Source: a virus. From it: 26,549 nucleotides of DNA. The translations under genes were made by a program, and so were the position numbers. The notes beneath the pieces are model-generated. The model searched no databases. It was not told the origin of the DNA and worked only from the letters and a program-made list of their open reading frames with translations. Location of the stretch: positions 1 to 26,549 of the IMG/VR virus record IMGVR_UViG_3300025127_000225; one strand, given 5' to 3'. This document shows, one piece after another, positions 14,562 through 22,293 of the stretch; position 1 is the first letter of the stretch; each line of letters starts with the position of its first letter.

Positions 14562-15995
14562 TTATCTAGCTACCACTGGCACTGCGGTTCCAGAATCATT
14601 GGCTACAAAAGGGTTTTCTGCAAAAGCTAAATAAATTATGGTAGACCCACTTTCATTACCATCAGTTCCAGTTGATCTCAACTTAAAACCATTACTTAAA
14701 AAATCAAATTCATTTGATGTTTCAGATTCTGCACTATTTTGATTAGGCATTAATAATTGATTAGCAGCATTAATTGGATCTCTTTGATTATCAAACAACA
14801 ACCAGCTATGACTTCCAGATGTTGTATTTTTGACTAAAACCCAAGCAGGTTTAAATCCTGTATAAATAAATGCTCCATTTGCATTACCATTACCAGTATA
14901 TGAACCAAACCTAGAGTAGCCTTTTTTTGACTTAAAACAGTAAGCAATATATTCCTCTCCACTTGCATTTACATCATCACCATCTTTAACAGTAAATACC
15001 GTTGAAGTTGGTGCTGTATCTCCCCAAAACGTATAATCTGCTACTGCATCCGTGGCATTTAAATCTATATAATCTGTTTCTGGAGCAGCTGACACTTGAT
15101 GATGATACATATGCCAACCCCCTACACTATCTAAAGATTTTACCATATATACATCAGGCACTACACCTAAACCGTGACCCACTGTTGTCGTTGTTCCTGT
15201 TCCAGCACCTGTGTATTTAACAATACTAAATCCAGCAGTGGTGTTTGGTGAAATATTTGTTTGAATACTACCATCAAAATTAGAGAAAGAATTTGTTGTT
15301 GGAGTGTTTGCTTGTCCACCCATACCAGCATGATTAGAACATTGGTAATATAGCGTTGGTGCAGAAGCCGCTACTGTAATTTCTGTGTAAGCACCTGATG
15401 AACCTGGAGTGCCATTTGTAGTAACCCCTGTTGTGTACTCTCCACCTGATTTATCTGATGATGTATAAAATCTTAATGGGTGTCCAGAGTTTGAACTATC
15501 AGATTGATCAAATCTAAATGTACCACCCTCTGATAATTCTAATGTAACTGCACTTGTACCAAAATCATCAAATCTATATTTGTTACCACTATCAGATACT
15601 ACTTTTACCACATAAGTTTTTGATGGAGTTGTTCCAGCGGCTAACCAATTCCATGCTACATAATTAGAACTGCTAGCATTAGTTTGATAGGGTGTATTAG
15701 ATCCAAGTGAAACAGTAAAACTTGTTGCCGACACCGCAGTAACACCACCATAATTTTCCCAAGTCGCACCACCGCTGTCGTTTTCTTGGTCGGTTTCATT
15801 AGAACTTAATTTTTTTGTTAAAGCAAAACCTCTAATGCAATCTTGAAGTGTATGTGCTGCAGTTGTGCCTCTGTGTTTAATCCAACTCCAATCAACTTGA
15901 AAATTAGCAGTTATTGCTTGCGTAGAGTTACCATCACCTGTGTAGGTAACTGTTTCAAAATGATCGTTAGGTTTTGTAATCGAACTATAAGCCAT
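14562..15995 (-). CDS. DUF7483-type adhesin with inserted cupredoxin-like domain
   Basis: A 477-aa virion surface protein, second copy of the DUF7483-type gene. It aligns with the 346-aa protein (17479-18519) over both halves. The N-terminal half is MAYSSITKPNDHFETVTYTG ... WIKHRG ... LQDCIRGF. The C-terminal half (235-477) is NTTAGFSIVKYTG ... VGHGLG ... FIYTGFKPAWVLVK ... NGFKLRSTG ... IYLAFAENPF. Between them lies an extra domain of about 109 residues (126-234) with H172, C219, H222 and M225 in a type-1-copper-like arrangement. No signal peptide is present, as expected for a virion part. It would contribute to host-surface recognition, which is inferred from family and context. Five bases separate its start from the upstream stop. 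Confidence 0.75.
   Translation of the reverse strand: MAYSSITKPNDHFETVTYTGDGNSTQAITANFQVDWSWIKHRGTTAAHTLQDCIRGFALTKKLSSNETDQENDSGGATWENYGGVTAVSATSFTVSLGSNTPYQTNASSSNYVAWNWLAAGTTPSKTYVVKVVSDSGNKYRFDDFGTSAVTLELSEGGTFRFDQSDSSNSGHPLRFYTSSDKSGGEYTTGVTTNGTPGSSGAYTEITVAASAPTLYYQCSNHAGMGGQANTPTTNSFSNFDGSIQTNISPNTTAGFSIVKYTGAGTGTTTTVGHGLGVVPDVYMVKSLDSVGGWHMYHHQVSAAPETDYIDLNATDAVADYTFWGDTAPTSTVFTVKDGDDVNASGEEYIAYCFKSKKGYSRFGSYTGNGNANGAFIYTGFKPAWVLVKNTTSGSHSWLLFDNQRDPINAANQLLMPNQNSAESETSNEFDFLSNGFKLRSTGTDGNESGSTIIYLAFAENPFVANDSGTAVPVVAR
15294..15620 (-). other. Cupredoxin-like domain inserted in the adhesin (residues ~126-234)
   Basis: Residues KTYVVKVVSDSGNKYRF open the domain. GTFRFDQSDSSNSGHPLRF places H172 after a beta-strand. 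TLYYQCSNHAGMGG ends it with C219-x2-H222-x2-M225. The H-to-C distance of 47 residues equals that of plastocyanin (H37-C84), and the C-x2-H-x2-M loop equals that of amicyanin (C92, H95, M98). The paralogous protein lacks the whole segment and runs straight from the N-terminal half into NTTAGFSIV. Copper binding is inferred. Confidence 0.6.
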
Positions 15996-16000
15996 AATTT

Positions 16001-17479
16001 TTATCCATAAGTATTTAAGTTAGATGTATTTAACGCATAATATCCTGAAGGTACAGTATATTCAAAGTTTCCATGACCGTTAGCATCACTGTTTCCTGAT
16101 GATATTGTATATATTGGATTACCAAAATTTGCCTGAATATTACTGTTTGATGATGTACCACCTTTAGATAATGGCAACCATATAAAGCTCATATCAATGC
16201 TTGAAAAAGCTGAGTTGCTTGTAGTTCCATTTTCTATTTCTGATTGTGTTGCGCTATTTGACCAAGTTCCATTTACACCAAACCAAAGAGTTCCATTGTC
16301 TGCATCAAAGGCAATCATGACTGTGTCTCCAGTAGATAAAGCGGAGGCATAACTACTAGCAGATCCAGACGTATCATATTTTTGTCCTGTTTGTCTTAAC
16401 AAATAACCATTAATATCTGTATTAGTTGCGGCAGAATCAAAACCTATTCCTGTATAAACATTAGAACCAAATGTAACTTTAACTTCCCAATACCATTTAC
16501 CAGCTTGAACTCCAAGAGTGCCATAGCTAAAAGTATTAACACTAGCAGCAAAAACAACTTTTAAATTACCCTCTGAATACGTTGGAACTGTTTGACCTGA
16601 TCTATACGATAAAGGATGTTGAGTGCAAAAATTTTCTACGCAAGTATCAGTCATTTGATCTGTGCTTGCTAAACCACTTACAGTAAAATTATTACTTAAT
16701 CCTGATTCATCTTTACCTAAATTTGAACTATCTTTAAAATTAAGATAAAATGAATTGGTTCCTGCATTAGCGATTTGACCTATTTTTTTAGGAGTCCATA
16801 TACCTGTTGCAGTATTGGTTTCGCCAAAGCTAGAAGGTGTAAGTGCTTGTCCATCTATAAAAACAACCTCTGCCATATACCCTTTCCATTGTTCATCACC
16901 GTTTCTTGCTCCTAAATTAAAAGTTGCTGAAGTGCTACTTAATTCTAAATCTTGACTTGAGGTTGGATAATTAGAAGTTGCAAAACTTGTAACTTCAGCT
17001 CCATTAACATATATTTTAATTCTATCTGCTTCTGTTCCATTTGTCGTATCAAATATTACATGAAAATGATACCATGCAGATTGGTCTCTATAATAAGCGT
17101 TTGTTTTAACATCATTAGAAGTTGAACCACCATCATAATGATACACTCTAAATTGACCACTACTAAAATATATCTCAACAAAGTTGTTAGAGTCTATGTA
17201 TGATGTAAATATTGCTTTATCTGGTTCTGCACTTGCTTTAACCCAAGCAGAAAAAGTAGCTGTGGTTCCGCTACCAGCAGTTGATATACTTTTTTGTGCA
17301 TAACCACTACCATCAAACAAACATGAATTATCTATATTTTCAGGAGCTTTTGGCCATTGATTGTTGCTAACAAAAGTTAGAACATCATTCATCCTCCACA
17401 CACCGCCTGCTACCCCTGTTAAAAATCCTCCTACAGGTGTATTTGTTGGTCCGATTATTCCTCCGTTTCTTCTTGACAT
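16001..17479 (-). CDS. LamG-SPRY adhesin, copy 2
   Basis: A 492-aa putative fibre or appendage protein of two concanavalin-like domains. After a short Gly-rich leader (NGGIIGPTNTP) comes a LamG-like domain (about 52-214) with FSAWVKASAEPDKAIFTSY, WYHFHVIFDTTN (136-147), IKIYVNGAEV and YMAEVVFIDGQAL. A SPRY domain (about 300-455) has GKWYWEVKV (327-335) and GDTVMIAFDADNGTLWFGVNG (384-404). The conserved tail NGHGNFEYTVPSGYYALNT follows. Both domain types commonly bind carbohydrate or protein surfaces, so host attachment is likely but unproven. The same architecture is present in the 500-aa protein (18519-20021). Its start overlaps the preceding stop (TAATG). Confidence 0.78.
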   Translation of the reverse strand: MSRRNGGIIGPTNTPVGGFLTGVAGGVWRMNDVLTFVSNNQWPKAPENIDNSCLFDGSGYAQKSISTAGSGTTATFSAWVKASAEPDKAIFTSYIDSNNFVEIYFSSGQFRVYHYDGGSTSNDVKTNAYYRDQSAWYHFHVIFDTTNGTEADRIKIYVNGAEVTSFATSNYPTSSQDLELSSTSATFNLGARNGDEQWKGYMAEVVFIDGQALTPSSFGETNTATGIWTPKKIGQIANAGTNSFYLNFKDSSNLGKDESGLSNNFTVSGLASTDQMTDTCVENFCTQHPLSYRSGQTVPTYSEGNLKVVFAASVNTFSYGTLGVQAGKWYWEVKVTFGSNVYTGIGFDSAATNTDINGYLLRQTGQKYDTSGSASSYASALSTGDTVMIAFDADNGTLWFGVNGTWSNSATQSEIENGTTSNSAFSSIDMSFIWLPLSKGGTSSNSNIQANFGNPIYTISSGNSDANGHGNFEYTVPSGYYALNTSNLNTYG

Positions 17480-18519
17480 TATCTTGCTGTCCCCGCTGCT
17501 TTAGTTCCTTCTGATACAAATGGTGCCTCAGCCACTGCATAATATATATATGTTGATCCTGAAGAATTAGTATCTGTTGCGTTACCTCTTGCTTTGAAAC
17601 CATTTGCACAAAAATCAAATACTTTTGTGCCAGATGTTCCCTCAGCATTTGATAGATTGTAAAAAAGTTGTTTATCCATTTCATTTATAGTTTGAGATTT
17701 ATTATTGTAAACTGCCCAGTTACCTGTACCACTTGATCTTTTCACCATCAAATAAGCTGGTTGAAAGCCAGTATATACAAATGTGCCATCACTATTTCCG
17801 TTACCAACATAAGATGATATTTTTGAAAACCCTTTTATACTTCTAAAACAATACGCAATAAAAGTTTGACTACTTCCTATTGCTGTGCCCGTACCAAAAA
17901 CTGCAGATGTAGGTGATGTATCATTAAAAACAGTGGTATTATCTGTTCTTGCTCCTGTACTATGCCATTGCACATAATAATCCTCTGGTGCAGAAGCATC
18001 AATTCCTTTATGATATGCGTACCATGATCCAGCAGAATCTCTTCTTTTAACTACTATATATTCTGGTGCGCTTCCAAGTCCATGACCGACTGTTTCCGCA
18101 CTTCCTGTTCCTGTCCATGCCACAATACTAAATCCAGCAGTTGTGTTTGCAGATACAGAACTTGTTACACTTCCTTGTGAATTTGATGATGGAGAGCCAC
18201 CAGCTTTCCAATGCCATGATACTATATTTTTACCACTTCCATTTGTTGCTGATTGTGATCCTGTAGTAAATCCATCAGTATCAAAAGATGTTATTGATGC
18301 AGAATAAGTAGTGTCACCATTATTTGCGTTAGAAAAAAGTGTTACACCAACACCTCTTATTATATCTTGAAGATAATGAAAAAGTGTTGCATCTCTGTCT
18401 TTTATCCAGACCCAATCTGGTTTAAAACCTACTCCTGTAACTGATTGTGTTCCACCATTTCCTGTGTACAAAACTGTATTAAAATGATTTTTTGGATTAT
18501 CTATTGTTGTATAAGCCAT
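17479..18519 (-). CDS. DUF7483-type adhesin, copy 1
   Basis: A 346-aa beta-rich virion protein, the simpler paralogue of the 477-aa protein. Shared landmarks are MAYTTIDNPKNHFNTVLYTG at the start, PDWVWIKDRD, LQDIIRGVG, IVSWHWKAGG (99-108), NTTAGFSIVAWTG (125-137), VGHGLGSAPEYIVVK, YIYYAVAEAPFV and a final ALA-Arg-type tail (GTAR). It has no copper-like insert: residues 106-125 are a short Ser-rich linker. The family is known from marine phage genomes as a domain of unknown function. A role in the adhesion apparatus is inferred from its pairing with LamG-SPRY genes. It overlaps both neighbours by TAATG. Confidence 0.75.
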   Translation of the reverse strand: MAYTTIDNPKNHFNTVLYTGNGGTQSVTGVGFKPDWVWIKDRDATLFHYLQDIIRGVGVTLFSNANNGDTTYSASITSFDTDGFTTGSQSATNGSGKNIVSWHWKAGGSPSSNSQGSVTSSVSANTTAGFSIVAWTGTGSAETVGHGLGSAPEYIVVKRRDSAGSWYAYHKGIDASAPEDYYVQWHSTGARTDNTTVFNDTSPTSAVFGTGTAIGSSQTFIAYCFRSIKGFSKISSYVGNGNSDGTFVYTGFQPAYLMVKRSSGTGNWAVYNNKSQTINEMDKQLFYNLSNAEGTSGTKVFDFCANGFKARGNATDTNSSGSTYIYYAVAEAPFVSEGTKAAGTAR

Positions 18520-20021
18520 TATCCGAACTCCGATAAGTTTTTAGTGTTTAATGCAAAATAACCCGATGGCACTGAATATTCAAAATTACCATGACCATTC
18601 GCATCTGCATTTCCTGATGAGATTGAGAATGATGGAGAGCCAAAGTTACCATCAAATACAACTGTGTTACTACCAAAATCACTTAATGCTGGAAAATAAT
18701 TTCCATAAGGTGTTGATGTAGGTGCTGTTATAGATATTGCTCCCGTTCCTGTAGAACCACTTGTAGGGTCACCACTATTTTGAAAAGTTCCATTTTTAGA
18801 GAAATATAATTTGTTATTATCTAAATCTAAAGCTACTCCTATAATATCTCCAGTGGTGTAAGTGTTACCATAAGATGTATAGCCATCGTTATTTCTATAT
18901 TGACCAGTTCCAGAAACATAAGCATAATCTGTTGAATTATGTCCAAGTTCGTTATTAGCAGTTGTTTGAGATGAGGCTATACCAATCATAGCATATCCTC
19001 CTGTATCTGATACAAATTTAACTTCCCAATACCACTTTCCATTTGAAACACCTATCGTCGCTGGAATCGGTGCTTGATTAGTGGATCCTGTTGTATATCT
19101 AATATTTCCTTCAGACGTTGTTCCCTGTCCATAATAATTATCTAAAGGATTCCATGTTGCAACATTAATGCTACATGTATCAGTAGATTGATCGGTGCTT
19201 GCTAAATTATTAGCAGTAAAATCATTTCCATTTCCTGAAGTATCGTCACCTAAAGCAGATGAATCAGAAAAATTTAATTTAAATCCGTTGGTGCCATACG
19301 TCCCTGTATATGCTATGGGTTCCCAAATATTTGTGACAGGATTAAATGCACCAAATGAATTTTGATCCAATGTTTGCCCGTCTACTAAAATATATTCTGT
19401 ACAGTACCCGCCATAATGTAAATCGTTTGAAGATCCTAAATATCTTCTAAATAAATTTAAATTAGCACTATCATTATTGATACCTGTGTTTGCATTTTGT
19501 GATGGATTATTGTTTGTATCAAATTGTGTTTCCTCTACGCCATTAATATACATTTTAACTCTATCACTAGCTGTTGATTGTGTTGTATCAACTGCAATTA
19601 TAATATTATACCACGCTGTAACATCACGAAAAACTCTTGTCGTTCTTCTCCATACAGTATTATAACCCATAAAATCCAACCTATCATCACTTCTAAATCT
19701 CAAAATTCCACAAGCAGTATCACTGTTTGATGTCCAACCTTCCATAAGAAATTCAAATGCAGATGAAACTATTCCTCTTTTTGTCCATAAAGAAAGTGTA
19801 TATTTATCATTATTTGTAGCTGTCCCATTTGTACGATTAAAATAAGGAGAATCAGATTTATTTAATCTGACGGAATTAGTAAAAGTTATTCGTGGAAAAG
19901 CTGGAGGCCATATGGATGAAGATTGAGCTTCAAATTGATCTTGTAAAGTCCATACACCAGAAGCAACTGTAGTTGTTGGTGTGTTTATTTTTCCTATGAC
20001 TCCACCGTTATCTTGGTTCAT
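18519..20021 (-). CDS. LamG-SPRY adhesin, copy 1
   Basis: A 500-aa protein with the same layout as the 492-aa one. It opens with the leader NGGVIGKINTPT. A LamG-like domain (about 50-218) follows with YTLSLWTKRG, AWYNIIIAVDTTQ (136-148), VKMYINGVEE and TEYILVDGQTL. The SPRY domain (about 305-460) has GKWYWEVKF (328-336) and GDIIGVALDLDNNKLYFSKNG (391-411). The tail is NGHGNFEYSVPSGYFALNT. Conservation of both ends suggests the N terminus docks to the virion and the C-terminal motif caps the SPRY fold (inference). A strong ribosome site (AAGGAG, 8-9 nt upstream) makes this the likely entry point for translation of the four-gene cassette, because the next two starts are TAATG overlaps. Confidence 0.78.
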   Translation of the reverse strand: MNQDNGGVIGKINTPTTTVASGVWTLQDQFEAQSSSIWPPAFPRITFTNSVRLNKSDSPYFNRTNGTATNNDKYTLSLWTKRGIVSSAFEFLMEGWTSNSDTACGILRFRSDDRLDFMGYNTVWRRTTRVFRDVTAWYNIIIAVDTTQSTASDRVKMYINGVEETQFDTNNNPSQNANTGINNDSANLNLFRRYLGSSNDLHYGGYCTEYILVDGQTLDQNSFGAFNPVTNIWEPIAYTGTYGTNGFKLNFSDSSALGDDTSGNGNDFTANNLASTDQSTDTCSINVATWNPLDNYYGQGTTSEGNIRYTTGSTNQAPIPATIGVSNGKWYWEVKFVSDTGGYAMIGIASSQTTANNELGHNSTDYAYVSGTGQYRNNDGYTSYGNTYTTGDIIGVALDLDNNKLYFSKNGTFQNSGDPTSGSTGTGAISITAPTSTPYGNYFPALSDFGSNTVVFDGNFGSPSFSISSGNADANGHGNFEYSVPSGYFALNTKNLSEFG

Positions 20022-20053
20022 TAGCTACTCTCCTTCGCTTCATCAGTGGATTC

Positions 20054-20446
20054 CTACGCGTCGTCTATGACTTCATATGATACAAGTAAATCTATATCAG
20101 ATGCAGCGCTTGCTCCACCTTTTAAGACATCTGCTTCCATTAAGTAGATTGGTGTATCAAGTAATACTAACGTTGCGTCAGCTGGCACTGATAGTGTTTT
20201 TGCTATGTGAAAAGTTCCAGAAGTATCAAAGTTTGTAATACCATCTGGAGTAAAGTTTGATTTTGTAATTGAAACAGTTACATCAGCTGCGTTTGTTCCA
20301 TCAACGTTTGCAGCTGTAATTCTGTTTATTTTTATTAATTTATCAGTGGATACTGTCATTAAAGTTGTAGTTGTAGTAGCTGTTAAGTTATAACCTACCG
20401 ATTCACCTTTGATACTAGTTACTGATACTATATTTGGGTTTGCCAT
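20054..20446 (-). CDS. Small beta-rich virion protein, 130 aa
   Basis: A Thr/Val/Ala-rich protein without cysteine or membrane segment and with alternating strands: TTLMTVSTDKLIKINRI, DVTVSITKSNF, LVLLDTPIYLMEADVLKG, IDLLVSYEVI. It shares length class and strand order with the 115-aa protein at 11168-11515. I recognise such proteins as small virion components next to fibre genes in marine phages. Attachment or decoration is an inference. The ribosome site (AAGGAG, 8 nt upstream, 12-bp gap to the previous gene) supports the start. Confidence 0.75.
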   Translation of the reverse strand: MANPNIVSVTSIKGESVGYNLTATTTTTLMTVSTDKLIKINRITAANVDGTNAADVTVSITKSNFTPDGITNFDTSGTFHIAKTLSVPADATLVLLDTPIYLMEADVLKGGASAASDIDLLVSYEVIDDA

Positions 20447-20458
20447 AATTTACTCCTT

Positions 20459-21274
20459 TTATCCGAATACAATTGCCATTGCAATAGCTTTCCCTGTTGA
20501 TATACCGCTCGAAGGCGTTGTAAAACTTAGTGTTCCAGAACCATTAGTTTGTAATACTTGGCCACTACTACCATCCGCAGCAGGAAATGTCAAAGCATCG
20601 ATCGTGACTGTTCCTGACCCTTTTGGTTGTATAGATACACCGATATTAGTGTCATCACCAGATGCAGTAAATGTTGGTTTGTTTCCTGTGGCTGCATTAG
20701 CGTATGTTAATTCATTAACAGCAGAACTAGTAGCTGTAAGTTTAAATAATTCATTACTGTTTGTGTCTAAAATAGATGTTCCTATTATTGGAGAAGTTAA
20801 AGTTTTATTAGTTAAAGTCTGTGAAGATCCTGTTGTTACCAATCCTACTTGTTTTATATCGGGGTTAGTTCCATCGTTTGCTGTAGCAAATAATACAGCA
20901 TCACCTTTATCTGTTGCTGAAAAAGTAAATGTGCCCCCTGAACCAGATGCATATTTAAATTGCACTGTGTATGCACCAGAAGTTGAGTTTCTTAAAAAAT
21001 AAAAAGTTTGAACATCTAAAGGTATCGTTACAATCTGATTACCTGTAATAGTTCCTGTAAACTCGATCATTCTGTGAGATAGTTCTGCACCAGTCGATCC
21101 ATCAGAAACTGTTAATGCAGTTGTTTGCGCTCCACCTGCTATTGATTTAGCAATGTAACCACCAGATATTTGTTCTATGATTTGTAAATTTGTATTAGTC
21201 TTTGTACCCCATGTACCAGCGTTTTCACCAGTTGCTTGAAGTTCAACACCTAAAGGTGTGTATGTTGATGCCAT
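20459..21274 (-). CDS. Tail fibre protein
   Basis: A 271-aa protein. It begins MASTYTPLGVELQATGENAG and contains GENAGTWGTKTNTNLQIIEQ (16-35), a motif I recognise in tail fibres of many marine phages. The middle part has strands typical of fibre shafts (QIVTIPLDVQTFYFLRN, AVLFATANDGTNPDIKQVGL). TLTNKTLTSPIIGT (155-168) and FPAADGSSGQVLQTNGSGTL (about 233-252) are hallmark linker motifs of phage fibres. It lacks an obvious receptor-binding C-terminal domain, so receptor contact may be made by the adhesins downstream. A ribosome site (AGGAGA, 7-8 nt upstream) overlaps the end of the previous gene. Confidence 0.8.
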   Translation of the reverse strand: MASTYTPLGVELQATGENAGTWGTKTNTNLQIIEQISGGYIAKSIAGGAQTTALTVSDGSTGAELSHRMIEFTGTITGNQIVTIPLDVQTFYFLRNSTSGAYTVQFKYASGSGGTFTFSATDKGDAVLFATANDGTNPDIKQVGLVTTGSSQTLTNKTLTSPIIGTSILDTNSNELFKLTATSSAVNELTYANAATGNKPTFTASGDDTNIGVSIQPKGSGTVTIDALTFPAADGSSGQVLQTNGSGTLSFTTPSSGISTGKAIAMAIVFG

Positions 21275-21284
21275 AAATTATCTC

Positions 21285-22283
21285 CTATGCAGCGTCACTA
21301 TAACTTGTATTTGATCCAGTTGCAACATCCGAATAAGTATCATTCGAACCTGTTGAAACATTAGTATATGACCCATTTGATCCAGTTGCAACATCCGAAT
21401 AAGTATCATTCGAACCTGTTGAAACATTAGTATAAGATGTATTAGAACCAGTGTCAACATCCCCATACGCAAAGATATTAACCGTTCCTAGGTTAAATGT
21501 AGCAGATTGACCAGTTAATCCAACCTGCATATCTACTGGAGATATTGATCCTACACTAGCGCTGAAAGACTGACCTGTTAATCCTAGTCCTTCCTCTACT
21601 GTTAAAGACCCAACACTTGTTGTAGCTGATTGACCAGTTGGTTGAGCAACAGCTCCTCCTAGTCCAACAATAGATCCTAGACTAAAAGATGCTGATACAC
21701 CAGATAATATGGCTGTAGCATTCGGTATTGTAACACTACCTAAACTAGATGTTATTGATTGACCTGTTAATTGTGCTTCTTGTGATGATATACCTTGAGC
21801 TGTGCCTAGTGAAGTTGACATGGACACACCAGAGACTAGTACAGTTTGATTTGGTGCTTTTGCTGTCCCTTGTGAAATAGTTATTGATTGACCAGTTAAA
21901 CCAATAGTCATATCTGCAGGTGTTATTACGCCAACAGATGTTGTTATTGCACTTGATGTCAAACCTTGGTGAACATCATCTACAGTTAAAGATCCAATAG
22001 AAAAAGATGCAGATATACCTGATACGACTACAGGATTAAAAGCCGTACCTTGAGAGGATGTAACAGACTGACCACTTAAACCTACAGTCATGTCTACAAC
22101 TGTTGGTGATCCTAAACTAGATGATATTGATTGACCAGTTAAGGTAATAACTTGATTAGAAGTTTGTCCCCAGGCACCGCCACCATTCCAGGCTTGTGCA
22201 CCCCAACCTGTTTTTAAAGTTGTGTCAGCGTTCCAATTAGCTTGGCCCCAGGAAAACCTGCCCCATCCTGAACTTACCGACAT
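21285..22283 (-). CDS. Repeat-built virion protein (Gly/Trp N terminus, 11 x ~21-aa and 5 x 11-aa repeats)
   Basis: A 332-aa protein made almost wholly of repeats. Residues 1-40 are Gly/Trp-rich with six tryptophans (GWGRF, SWGQANW, GWGAQAW, AWGQ). Residues 46-274 hold about eleven degenerate units of about 21 residues following L-x-G-Q-S-x-x-x-S-x-G. Residues 276-330 are five 11-residue units of the form V-[DSA]-T-G-S-N-x-[ST]-Y-[TS]-[ND]. It is low in charge and rich in Ser, Thr, Gly and Val, with no cysteine. Such sequences usually form extended beta structures, so a fibre shaft or adhesin is likely. I do not recognise a named family. The start is fixed by AGGAGG, 6 nt upstream, overlapping the stop of the previous gene. 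Confidence 0.75.
   Translation of the reverse strand: MSVSSGWGRFSWGQANWNADTTLKTGWGAQAWNGGGAWGQTSNQVITLTGQSISSSLGSPTVVDMTVGLSGQSVTSSQGTAFNPVVVSGISASFSIGSLTVDDVHQGLTSSAITTSVGVITPADMTIGLTGQSITISQGTAKAPNQTVLVSGVSMSTSLGTAQGISSQEAQLTGQSITSSLGSVTIPNATAILSGVSASFSLGSIVGLGGAVAQPTGQSATTSVGSLTVEEGLGLTGQSFSASVGSISPVDMQVGLTGQSATFNLGTVNIFAYGDVDTGSNTSYTNVSTGSNDTYSDVATGSNGSYTNVSTGSNDTYSDVATGSNTSYSDAA
21294..21458 (-). repeat. Five 11-aa (33-bp) tandem repeats with an exact 60-bp duplicate
   Basis: Residues 276-330 are five units of VxTGSNxxYxx. At DNA level bases 21309-21368 and 21375-21434 are identical over 60 bp at a spacing of 66 bp, so two units were copied together recently. Outer units are more diverged. 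Confidence 0.85.
21462..22148 (-). repeat. Eleven degenerate ~21-aa 'LTGQS' repeats
   Basis: The units begin ITLTGQSISSS, LSGQSVTSS, VSGISASFS, LTSSAITTS, LTGQSITIS, VSGVSMSTS, LTGQSITSS, LSGVSASFS, PTGQSATTS, LTGQSFSAS and LTGQSATFN. Each is followed by a glycine and a variable strand. Two unit types, with GQS or with G(I/V)S, appear to alternate in part. Confidence 0.7.
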
Positions 22284-22293
22284 GGTCGGCCTC

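Larger units (their letters stand above)
14562..20021 (-). repeat. Tandem duplication of a two-gene adhesin cassette
   Basis: The gene order is LamG-SPRY (500 aa), DUF7483 (346 aa), LamG-SPRY (492 aa), DUF7483 (477 aa). Each pair member matches its partner in domain order, start motif and end motif, so a two-gene unit was probably duplicated and diverged. Divergence at DNA level is high, so the event is not recent or the pieces came by recombination. Confidence 0.65.

Noticed and set aside
14552-14575. Hairpin of two TAGCTA copies at the end of the 477-aa gene
   Set aside because: The stem is short and AT-rich and is followed by an A-rich, not U-rich, stretch on the transcribed strand.
20409-21002. 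197-codon plus-strand open frame
   Set aside because: It is antisense to a convincing tail fibre gene and the start of the 130-aa gene, has no ribosome site I can see, and its composition mirrors the Thr/Ser/Gly-rich sense strand.
21309-21434. CRISPR-like repeat pair
   Set aside because: There are only two exact copies, spaced by 6 bp and in frame with a coding repeat, with no spacers of normal size.
21278-21472. 64-codon frame rich in Met, Leu and Ile over the 33-bp repeats
   Set aside because: It is a frame-shifted reading of the tandem repeats; the sense frame gives clean 11-residue units.
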